Below the pieces are notes generated by a model, which had not been told where the DNA came from, did no database searches, and worked only from the letters and a program-made list of their open reading frames with translations. This document shows, piece after piece, positions 1-6,678 of a stretch of 42,769 bases of DNA. The stretch is from Acidimicrobiaceae bacterium. GTDB taxonomy: Bacteria; Actinomycetota; Acidimicrobiia; Acidimicrobiales; RAAP-2. The stretch covers positions 1 through 42,769 of the forward strand of contig PLKM01000061.1 of assembly GCA_003141095.1 (NCBI GenBank), in the 5' to 3' direction. Positions within the stretch are counted from its first letter, which is position 1; every line of letters begins with the position of its first letter. The translations under genes and the position numbers were made by a program.

Positions 1-1016
1 GCCGGAGCCTTCTTCGCCGCCGCGCCGCAGATGGTCTCGACGATTATCTGAGCGACGACGTAGGGGTCGATGTTGGCGTTGGGACGACGGTCTTCGAGGT
101 AACCCTTCTTATCGCGAGCCACGGCACCGGGGATGCGCACCGACGAACCACGGTCCGACACGCCGTAGGAGAACTTCGTGTACGGGGCGGTCTCGTGAGC
201 CCCGGTCAGGCGCTCCTCGATGCCCACGCCGTACGTCGCGATGTGCTCTTTGACGCGGGTGCCGAGCGCCTCGCAACCGGCGATGATCGCGTCCCAACCT
301 CCGTTGGCACGCATCTGCTTGGTGGAGAAGTTCGTGTGGGCGCCGGCGCCGTTCCAGTCGCCCTTGACGGGCTTGGCGTCAAAGCTGACGTCGACGTCGA
401 ACTCTTCAGCGATGCGCTCGAGCAGCCAGCGCGCCACCCACAGTTGGTCGCCCACGGCCAAGGTGTCAAGCACTCCGACCTGGAACTCCCATTGACCCAT
501 CATCACTTCGGCGTTGGTGCCTTCGATCGAAATGCCGGCACGAATGCAGGCCAAGGTATGGGCTTCGACGATGTCGCGACCCGGCATCTTCGCGCCACCG
601 ACGCCGCAGTAGTAGGGGCCCTGCGGCGCGGGGTAGCCGTCTTCCGGCCAACCGTATGGACGGCCGTTCTGGAAGAAGGTGTACTCCTGCTCGATGCCGA
701 ACTTCGGTTCGAAGCTGGCGTACTTCTTCGCCGTTGCCGCGGCCGCGGCGCGAGCGTTCGTCGGGTGCGGGGTCATGTCGGGGTTCAACACTTCGCACAT
801 CACCAGGACGTCGTTCGGCCCACGCAGTGGGTCGGGACAGGTGAACACCGGAACCAGTACGCAGTCCGAGAAGTGACCGGTGGCCTGGTTGGTGCTTGAA
901 CCGTCGAAGCCCCAGACAATCGGCTTCTTGGCGTCAGCAATGATGCGTGTCTTGCTGCGCAGCTTTCGCGTGGGCTCGGTCCCGTCAATCCAGATGTACT
1001 CAGCCTGATACGACAA
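1..1016 (-). CDS. glnII: Glutamine synthetase, GSII (eukaryotic-like) type, 3' end cut by window
   Basis: ATP-dependent glutamine synthetase that makes glutamine from glutamate and ammonia in the cytoplasm. The reverse strand reads SYQAEYIWIDGTEPTRKLRS, then WGFDGSSTNQA, the start pattern of the short GSII family (Streptomyces GlnII, plants) rather than the long GSI family. Later come EQEYTFF, NAEVMMGQWEFQVG, GDWNGAGAHTNFST, and SVRIPG near the C-terminus, covering the beta-grasp and catalytic domains. The start is TTG at 1016, chosen because AAGGAG lies about 7 bases before it and the family motif begins at once. 338 codons are in the window without a stop; the family is about 340 residues, so only a few codons are missing. 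It is divergent from nadE, another glutamine-linked enzyme. Whether a GSI glnA exists elsewhere cannot be seen. Confidence 0.95.
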   Translation of the reverse strand, partial: MSYQAEYIWIDGTEPTRKLRSKTRIIADAKKPIVWGFDGSSTNQATGHFSDCVLVPVFTCPDPLRGPNDVLVMCEVLNPDMTPHPTNARAAAAATAKKYASFEPKFGIEQEYTFFQNGRPYGWPEDGYPAPQGPYYCGVGGAKMPGRDIVEAHTLACIRAGISIEGTNAEVMMGQWEFQVGVLDTLAVGDQLWVARWLLERIAEEFDVDVSFDAKPVKGDWNGAGAHTNFSTKQMRANGGWDAIIAGCEALGTRVKEHIATYGVGIEERLTGAHETAPYTKFSYGVSDRGSSVRIPGAVARDKKGYLEDRRPNANIDPYVVAQIIVETICGAAAKKAP

Positions 1017-1101
1017 GGTTGCTCCTTCAAAATGTCATCGCGTGATGCACGCGACCTCTTTAAGTCTGCCGGTTGGCCGACCACCGCGACCCCGAGTTCT
1101 G

Positions 1102-1117
1102 TTAACCGCGTGTAAAC
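1102..1117 (+). promoter_or_regulatory. Weak GlnR-like box between glnII and nadE
   Basis: TTAAC-N6-TAAAC resembles the actinobacterial GlnR half-site pair (gTnAC-N6-GaAAC), with the first base of each half missing. It lies about 90 bases upstream of glnII and 45 upstream of nadE. The motif is short and degenerate, so it is recorded only because of its place next to a glutamine synthetase gene. Confidence 0.2.
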
Positions 1118-1148
1118 CTTTCAGCGAAGACTCCTCGTTCGGCGCCGA

Positions 1149-1154
1149 TAGGCT
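1149..1154 (+). promoter_or_regulatory. Leaderless -10 element (TAGGCT) of nadE
   Basis: TAGGCT fits TANNNT and ends 6 bases before the GTG start of nadE, with no ribosome binding site between. Transcription would start at or next to the GTG. No good -35 is visible. Confidence 0.5.
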
Positions 1155-1160
1155 CAAGAG

Positions 1161-2933
1161 GTGCCCGCCATCAGACTCGCTCTGGCCCAAATGAACGCCG
1201 TCGTGGGGGGTTTTGCGCAGAACGTGGAGACTCTCGGGCGATTTCGTGCCCAGGCAGCCCTGATGGGCGCCGATCTGGTGCTCTCGCCCGAACTTTCGCT
1301 GACCGGCTACCCGCCCGAAGACCTTCTTCTCAAGGAGGGCTTCATCGAGGCGTCGAATCTGGCGCTGATGGACCTGGCCCGGGAGGAGAACCTGCCGCCA
1401 CTGCTCGTGGGCGCGGTCGTCTGCGAGGGTCCCGGGGTGATGCTCGCCCCGTCGAGCGATGGCCGCGACGTGACCCGCGCGGCCGTGGATGAATCTGGGC
1501 CTCGCCATATCGCCAATGCCCTCGTCGCCATCAGCGAGGACGGCGTTGTCGCGACCGCCACCAAGCGACTGTTGCCCAACTACGACGTTTTTGACGAGCT
1601 TCGTTACTTTCATCCCGGCGTTGGCCCGCACACGATCGTGAACGTCGAAGGTGTCGGCGTCGGACTGCTCATCTGTGAGGACGTGTGGACGCAGAATGGC
1701 CCCGCAGCCGAACTCGCCGCCCAGGGCGCCACTCTTCTGGTCGTGGCGAACGCGTCACCTTTTGCGAGAGGACGTCGTGACGACCGAGAGGCCATGCTGC
1801 GCGAACGCGCGCTCGAGACGAACTGTCCCATTGCCTACGTCAATCTCGTCGGTGGCCAGGACGAGCTGGTCTTCGACGGTCAGAGCGTGGTGGTGAATGC
1901 CCAGGGCGAGGTCATTGCGCGAGCGAGCGCGTTCAGCGAGGAGCTGCTCGTCGTCGAGATCGAGGCGCGCGCGTCGGCGGCGGGAACAGCGCTCGACACG
2001 CTCTACGCCCGCGACGAGCACCGCACCGAGGCCGTGCACATCAACCACGTTGCAGATCCCTTGAGCGAAGTTGAGGAGATCTATCAGGCGCTCGTCATGG
2101 GCACGCGCGACTACTTACGTAAGAACGGCTTTCGCACGGCGATTCTCGGACTCTCGGGTGGCATCGACTCGTCGCTCGTGGCGACCATCGCCGTTGACGC
2201 GGTGGGTTCGCGGGCCGTTCGCGGGTTCGCGATGCCGAGTCGCTACTCGTCAGACCATTCGGTGAGCGACGCGCACGAGCTAGCCCGCCGACTCGACATC
2301 GAAATAGCGACGATTCCAATTGAGCCCGCTCACCAGGCTTTTGGCGCGATGCTGCACGGTCCGCTCGACGGCGAGCCCGCGGGACTCACCGACGAGAACC
2401 TGCAGTCGCGAATTCGCGGCGTGCTACTGATGGCGGTGTCGAACGACACGGGCGCGATTGTCCTGACGACCGGCAACAAGTCCGAGATGGCGGTGGGCTA
2501 CTCCACGCTCTACGGCGACTCCGCCGGCGGGTTCGCGGTCATCAAGGACGTGTCGAAGACCCTCGTGTACGAACTATGTCGCTACCGCAACGAGGTCGCG
2601 GTCGGTTACGGTGACCCCGAGCCGATTCCGTTGTCCGTGCTCACGAAGGCCCCGTCGGCCGAGTTGCGCCCCGACCAGCGCGACGACCAGTCGCTCCCTC
2701 CCTACGAGGAACTCGATCCGTTGCTCGAGCTCTACGTCGAAAGCGACGCGACCGCCGAGGAGATGATCGCCAACGGCCACGATCCCGCGCTGGTGCTTCG
2801 AATTACCCGACTGGTCGATCTCAGCGAGTACAAGCGCCGCCAAATGCCACCGGGTGTGCGAATCTCGAAGAAGGCCTTCGGACGCGACCGGCGAATGCCC
2901 ATCACCAACGCGTTCCGCCCAGAGACGGTGTGA
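1161..2933 (+). CDS. nadE: Glutamine-dependent NAD+ synthetase
   Basis: Last step of NAD synthesis: amidates deamido-NAD with ammonia released from glutamine. 590 residues in two domains. The N-terminal nitrilase-like glutaminase (about 1-270) shows LSPELSLTGYP with the catalytic Glu near residue 44, TKRLLPNYDVFDE with the Lys near 135, and LLICEDVW with the nucleophilic Cys near 171. The C-terminal ATP-pyrophosphatase domain (about 300-590) has LGLSGGIDSS near residue 331 and TTGNKSEMAVGY. The GTG start at 1161 lies 6 bases after a TAGGCT -10 box, so the message is probably leaderless. The stop overlaps the next gene's ATG by one base (TGATG), so the two are likely co-transcribed. Confidence 0.97.
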   Translation: MPAIRLALAQMNAVVGGFAQNVETLGRFRAQAALMGADLVLSPELSLTGYPPEDLLLKEGFIEASNLALMDLAREENLPPLLVGAVVCEGPGVMLAPSSDGRDVTRAAVDESGPRHIANALVAISEDGVVATATKRLLPNYDVFDELRYFHPGVGPHTIVNVEGVGVGLLICEDVWTQNGPAAELAAQGATLLVVANASPFARGRRDDREAMLRERALETNCPIAYVNLVGGQDELVFDGQSVVVNAQGEVIARASAFSEELLVVEIEARASAAGTALDTLYARDEHRTEAVHINHVADPLSEVEEIYQALVMGTRDYLRKNGFRTAILGLSGGIDSSLVATIAVDAVGSRAVRGFAMPSRYSSDHSVSDAHELARRLDIEIATIPIEPAHQAFGAMLHGPLDGEPAGLTDENLQSRIRGVLLMAVSNDTGAIVLTTGNKSEMAVGYSTLYGDSAGGFAVIKDVSKTLVYELCRYRNEVAVGYGDPEPIPLSVLTKAPSAELRPDQRDDQSLPPYEELDPLLELYVESDATAEEMIANGHDPALVLRITRLVDLSEYKRRQMPPGVRISKKAFGRDRRMPITNAFRPETV

Positions 2934-3445
2934 TGCCCTCGAGCGACGAGATTGTCAGGCACCTGACTTCGTGCTTCGACGCGGTCTACCGGGCGCTCGG
3001 CGAGAGTGCGCCTCACATGACCAACGACGCCTACGTTGTTCGCACCTACGAGATGGGCCGGGCCTTCGGCGAGGTGGCCCTGGCGATGCGCTCGAACCTC
3101 GACGATGCTCCATCGAAACCGATCCTCATCATCGAGGCCGTCCTTCGCCACGCCCTCGTGCACGACGAGACCGGAGCCATGACGCTCTACGCCGCGGCCA
3201 TGGTCGTCGGACCCCGGCTGCTGGTTTCACTGCGCGATGCCCACGTGGCGGCGGGGGACAACCAGGCGGTGCGGGACCTCGTGGACCACGCGGCGAACGT
3301 CGCGGTCGCAGAGATCCTCGCGGTCGGTGAAGTCGCCAAAACTCAGCCCGCCATTGAGGATCCGAGCTGGCAAGAGGCGGCGCGAGACCTCGCCAATACC
3401 CTCGATGCGGCCGGAAACGCTGAAAGCTTCGGACTTTCCCGCTAG
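2933..3445 (+). CDS. Hypothetical protein, helical, downstream of nadE
   Basis: 170 residues, not recognised. The composition (many Ala, Glu, Asp, Arg, Val; few Gly or Pro) suggests an all-helical cytoplasmic protein; there is no signal peptide or membrane segment. Sequence landmarks are SSDEIVRHLTSCFDAVYRAL at the start and a repeated Ala/Val-rich helix pattern to the end. The ATG at 2933 overlaps the nadE stop (TGATG); a GTG three bases earlier would also work. Codon use and frame look like those of the neighbours, so I take it as a real gene translationally coupled to nadE. No function is proposed. Confidence 0.75.
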   Translation: MPSSDEIVRHLTSCFDAVYRALGESAPHMTNDAYVVRTYEMGRAFGEVALAMRSNLDDAPSKPILIIEAVLRHALVHDETGAMTLYAAAMVVGPRLLVSLRDAHVAAGDNQAVRDLVDHAANVAVAEILAVGEVAKTQPAIEDPSWQEAARDLANTLDAAGNAESFGLSR

Positions 3446-3509
3446 GTTGCGTACCCCCGTATAACTAGTAGTACCGGATTGCCCGGGTCGGGAGCATCAA
3501 GGGAGAAGC

Positions 3510-4463
3510 ATGGCTAAAGATCGCGTTGACAGGGATGACGAAGACCTCGTACGTCTCTACCTTTCAGATATTGGTCAGTACACCCTTCTGACGAAGGACG
3601 ACGAGGTTCGTCTCGCCCAGACCATTGAAGAGGGTCGCGAGGCCAAGGCCGAGCTGGAAGCCTCCGAAACCGACAAGAAGATCAAGATCACCCCGACGAA
3701 GAAGCAGGCCCTCAAGCGCGCCGTTCACCGCGGTGACCAGGCCGAGCGTGACTTCGTTCAGTCCAACCTTCGCCTCGTGGTGTCGATCGCGAAGAAGTAC
3801 CAGGCCTCCGGACTCCCCCTGCTCGACCTTATTCAAGAGGGCAACCTCGGCCTCATGCACGCCGTGGAGAAGTTCGACTGGCGCAAGGGTTTCAAGTTCT
3901 CCACCTACGCCACCTGGTGGATTCGTCAGGCCATCACGCGCGGTATCGCGAACACTGGACGCACCATCCGGCTCCCGGTGCACGCCGGCGACACCCTCGC
4001 GCGCGTGCAGAAGGCCCAGTCCCGTCTGGAGCTGAAGTTCGGTCGTCCCCCGACCATCAAAGAACTTTGTGACGAATGCGAAATGCCCGAGGACAAGCTG
4101 ATCGAAGCGCTGCGCTTCCGCTCCGAGCCGATTTCGCTCTCCGAGCCGCTTCGCGAAGACGGCGACGCCGAGCTCGGTGACGTGGTCGAGGACCGCTCCG
4201 CTGAGTCGCCCTTCGATGTCGCCGCCGTCAAGATGATGCCCGCCGCGATTGAGAAGCTGCTGCAGCCGCTCGACGAGCGCGAGCAGAAGATCCTTCGGAT
4301 GCGCTTCGGCCTCGATGGCGCCGGAGAGATCCGAACCTTGGAGGACGTTGGCGCGGAGATGAACTTGACGCGCGAGCGTATTCGACAGATCGAGGCGCGT
4401 GCCATGAGCAAGCTCCGTCACCCGTCGTCCGACACGGGCGCACGCGATCTCTTGACGCTCTAA
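3510..4463 (+). CDS. rpoD: RNA polymerase sigma-70 factor, principal (RpoD/SigA/HrdB) type
   Basis: Promoter-recognition subunit of RNA polymerase, 317 residues. Region 1.2 is DLVRLYLSDIGQYTLLT (about 12-28). Region 2 runs from SNLRLVVSIAKKYQ through LLDLIQEGNLGLMHAVEKFD and FSTYATWWIRQAI, the aromatic -10 melting segment. Region 3 starts at RLPVHAGDTLARV, and region 4 ends with EDVGAEMNLTRERIRQIEARA, the -35 helix-turn-helix. The acidic region 1.1 of large principal sigmas is missing and only a short Lys/Glu-rich insert separates 1.2 from 2.1, so a group 2 (SigB/HrdA-like) role is also possible. GGGAGAAGC precedes the ATG. The stop overlaps the convergent HAD gene by 4 bases. Confidence 0.93.
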   Translation: MAKDRVDRDDEDLVRLYLSDIGQYTLLTKDDEVRLAQTIEEGREAKAELEASETDKKIKITPTKKQALKRAVHRGDQAERDFVQSNLRLVVSIAKKYQASGLPLLDLIQEGNLGLMHAVEKFDWRKGFKFSTYATWWIRQAITRGIANTGRTIRLPVHAGDTLARVQKAQSRLELKFGRPPTIKELCDECEMPEDKLIEALRFRSEPISLSEPLREDGDAELGDVVEDRSAESPFDVAAVKMMPAAIEKLLQPLDEREQKILRMRFGLDGAGEIRTLEDVGAEMNLTRERIRQIEARAMSKLRHPSSDTGARDLLTL

Positions 4464-5227
4464 GCCCGGCGGAGTCTCGCCCGTCCGAGGACGGCGGCGA
4501 TGCCGATGACCACGGCACTGATGAAGAATGGCGTGTGCGACCTCGAACGGTCGTGCGCGCGAACTGGGTGCGAGAAACTGAGAATCGGCCATTGCGTCTC
4601 GTGCGCCATTCGTGCGAGTTGACGGTCGGGGTTGACCGCGAAGGCGTGGCCGACCGCCTGCAGCATCGGTATGTCGGTTTCAGAGTCTGAATACGCGAAT
4701 GATGACTCGAGGTCGATGCCTCGCGCGCGGGCGAGTTCGCGCATCGCGACCGCCTTGTTCTCGCCCTGCGCGAAGAACTCCATCTCGCCGGTGAACTTTC
4801 CGTTCTCGTCAATCTTCGCGAGCGACGAAATCGCGCCGGTGATGCCCAAGAGTTCGGCGAAGGGTTCGACGATCTCCGAGGGCGACATGCTGACCAGCCA
4901 GACCTCGTCGCCCTCGCCCAGGTGGTGGTCAATGAGCTCCAGGGCCTCGGCGTAGATCAACGGTTCAATGACGTCGTTGATGGTCTCGGCGACGAGTGCT
5001 CTCACCTCGTCGTGGTCCCACCCCTTGGTGACCTTGAGCACGGATTCACGGATTTTGGTGAGTTTTTCGTCGTCGGCCCCGAACCGCATGAAGATCATTT
5101 GGCTGAGCACGCCCCAGATGAGGGTCCGTTTGCGGAGAAGCCCGCGGGCGTGGAATTCGGGACCGAGCGCGACGAGAGACGACTTGGCAATAACAGTTTT
5201 ATCGAGGTCGAAAAACGCGGCGCGCAC
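4460..5227 (-). CDS. HAD-superfamily hydrolase, subfamily IB (SerB-like), with C-terminal membrane segment
   Basis: Predicted phosphatase of the HAD-IB group, which also holds phosphoserine phosphatase-like enzymes. Motif I is FFDLDKTVIAKSS near the N-terminus (both catalytic Asp present), motif II is VWLVSMSP, and motif IV is YSDSETDIPML with SYSDS-type spacing. The substrate cannot be told from sequence. Residues from about 232 onward (PFFISAVVIGIAAVLGRARL) form one hydrophobic helix ending in Arg residues, so the protein is probably anchored to the membrane by its tail, which is unusual for this family. Two adjacent GTG codons (5230, 5227) could start it. I chose 5227 because TAGCAT lies exactly 6 bases upstream, matching the leaderless pattern seen elsewhere here. 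Confidence 0.85.
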   Translation of the reverse strand: MRAAFFDLDKTVIAKSSLVALGPEFHARGLLRKRTLIWGVLSQMIFMRFGADDEKLTKIRESVLKVTKGWDHDEVRALVAETINDVIEPLIYAEALELIDHHLGEGDEVWLVSMSPSEIVEPFAELLGITGAISSLAKIDENGKFTGEMEFFAQGENKAVAMRELARARGIDLESSFAYSDSETDIPMLQAVGHAFAVNPDRQLARMAHETQWPILSFSHPVRAHDRSRSHTPFFISAVVIGIAAVLGRARLRRA

Positions 5228-5233
5228 CACTCA

Positions 5234-5239
5234 ATGCTA
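5234..5239 (-). promoter_or_regulatory. Leaderless -10 element (TAGCAT) of the HAD gene
   Basis: On the minus strand TAGCAT is 3 bases before one GTG and 6 before the next. No ribosome binding site is present, so the second GTG is the likely leaderless start. Confidence 0.45.
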
Positions 5240-5280
5240 GGTCGCTCAAGTTGTGAAAGTTCTAAGAAGTGTGAAAAGAA

Positions 5281-5949
5281 CTAGCCAATGAAGGCGGAGG
5301 AGCACTCTTCTTTTGCGTCTTCACGAGCGATCAAGATCACGTGATCGTGCTCGAAGAACTGCATTGTGGGCGACGGGACCATCGGCTGGTCACTGCGGAC
5401 AACCGCAACGACACGCGTCGAGTCGGGTAGGCGCAGTTCGTCCAGCGTGAGTCCTCGTGCGACGGCTGGCGCACTGGCGGCCAGGGTGACCTCGATCAAA
5501 CACATCTTTCCGTTGGCGAGGCCCATGAGATTGATGATCGAACCGACCTCCACCGCCTCGTCGACGAGCGAGGTGATGAGTGCCGGGGTCGACACCGAGA
5601 CATCGACGCCCCACGTCTCGTTGAAGAGCCATTCGTTGCGCGAGTTATTGATGCGGGCTATGACGCGCGGAACACCGAACTCCTGCTTGGAGAGCCAGCT
5701 CACCACCAGGTTGTCCTCGTCGTCACCGGTCGCCGCGATGACGACGTCGGCGCTTCTCAAATCAGCGGCGGAGAGATTGGCGTATTCGCACGCGTCGGCG
5801 GCCATGACGCGAACGCCGGGCAGCAGCGTCCTCAACCGCTCGGCGGTTTCGGTGACGTGCTCGAGCAGGGTCACGTCGTGATGACGATCAATGAGGTCGA
5901 GCGCGATTGCGGTTCCGACCGATCCTCCGCCGGCGACGACGACCCTCAT
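5281..5949 (-). CDS. trkA: TrkA/KTN potassium-uptake regulatory protein (second of pair)
   Basis: Cytoplasmic regulator that gates a K+ transporter in response to nucleotides. 222 residues: an N-terminal RCK/TrkA-N Rossmann domain beginning MRVVVAGGGSVGTAIA (GxGxxG loop) with the acidic residue at the end of strand 2 (LLEH), then a TrkA-C domain from about 140 (LTLDELRLPDSTRVVAVVRS). It is the distal gene of a two-gene operon: its ATG overlaps the upstream trkA stop by one base (TAATG). Paired trkA genes beside an APC-type permease match ceoB-ceoC and the Rv2690c permease gene in M. tuberculosis, so the divergent transporter is the likely partner. Confidence 0.92.
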   Translation of the reverse strand: MRVVVAGGGSVGTAIALDLIDRHHDVTLLEHVTETAERLRTLLPGVRVMAADACEYANLSAADLRSADVVIAATGDDEDNLVVSWLSKQEFGVPRVIARINNSRNEWLFNETWGVDVSVSTPALITSLVDEAVEVGSIINLMGLANGKMCLIEVTLAASAPAVARGLTLDELRLPDSTRVVAVVRSDQPMVPSPTMQFFEHDHVILIAREDAKEECSSAFIG

Positions 5950-6599
5950 TACAGGCCACCTTCGAGCATGGCGCGCAGGTCGTCGAGGCCCTGGGGCGTC
6001 ACCAGGAATTCGAGAATGTCGTCCTCTTGCGCGAAGAGGCCGTCGATGTCTATTCGCCCGAGTCCGCCACGAACGAGCCCGACCACGCGAACGCTGTTGT
6101 TGATGGTGAACTCTTGAATCTTGCGACCCGCGAGTTCGTCGGGAACAATTCGCTCGACCAAGTGCAACGTCCCGGCACTATCGGTCCACTCGATGGATTC
6201 GTCGGTGGGGGTGATCCATCGTTTGACCTGCTGGGTGGTCCAGAGCGACGTCGCCACGGTGGGAATGCCCAGTTTCATATAGATTTCGGCGCGCTGCGGG
6301 TCGTAAATCCGAGCTACCACGTTCTTCACGCCGTAGTTATCACGAGCAATGCGGGCGCAGAGAATGTTGGTGTTGTCGCCCCTCGTCACCGCGGCGAGGG
6401 CGTCCGCCTGGGACGCTTCGGCTTTGGAGAGGGTGTCGCGGTCGAAGCCCGAACCGACCAGGGTTTGCCCATTGAAGCGAATGAGACGGCGAAAGGCGTC
6501 ACGATTTTTGTCGATTATGACGACGGAATGGCCTTCGTCGGAGAGTTGCATGGCAAGCCCCGACCCCACGCGGCCACAGCCGACGACAACGATATGCAC
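5949..6599 (-). CDS. trkA: TrkA/KTN potassium-uptake regulatory protein (first of pair)
   Basis: Paralogue of the following gene. From GTG 6599 it reads MHIVVVGCGRVGSGLAMQL, a textbook RCK nucleotide-binding start (GCGRVG), with VVIIDKN carrying the acidic ribose-binding residue. The C-terminal TrkA-C half covers about 130-216. I prefer GTG 6599 because family members begin directly at the first beta strand. A TTG at 6623 would add eight residues without homology. Neither start has a clear ribosome binding site. The pair probably forms a mixed ring under the K+ transporter encoded divergently, 80 bases away. Confidence 0.9.
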   Translation of the reverse strand: MHIVVVGCGRVGSGLAMQLSDEGHSVVIIDKNRDAFRRLIRFNGQTLVGSGFDRDTLSKAEASQADALAAVTRGDNTNILCARIARDNYGVKNVVARIYDPQRAEIYMKLGIPTVATSLWTTQQVKRWITPTDESIEWTDSAGTLHLVERIVPDELAGRKIQEFTINNSVRVVGLVRGGLGRIDIDGLFAQEDDILEFLVTPQGLDDLRAMLEGGL

Positions 6600-6665
6600 C
6601 CCGTCATAAGACCACACTTCCAACTAAAGGTGCAAGTATCTCGACCCCGCCTCGTGGCCGTGGCT

Positions 6666-6671
6666 TAAGGT
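6666..6671 (+). promoter_or_regulatory. Leaderless -10 element (TAAGGT) of the KimA-like gene
   Basis: TAAGGT ends 7 bases before the GTG at 6679, without a ribosome binding site. The same hexamer and spacing precede the polyprenyl synthase gene. Confidence 0.5.
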
Positions 6672-6678
6672 AAAACTC

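Noticed and set aside
195..899. 234-codon plus-strand open frame
   Set aside because: Lies opposite glnII; the minus strand encodes a full glutamine synthetase and this frame has no recognisable protein pattern.
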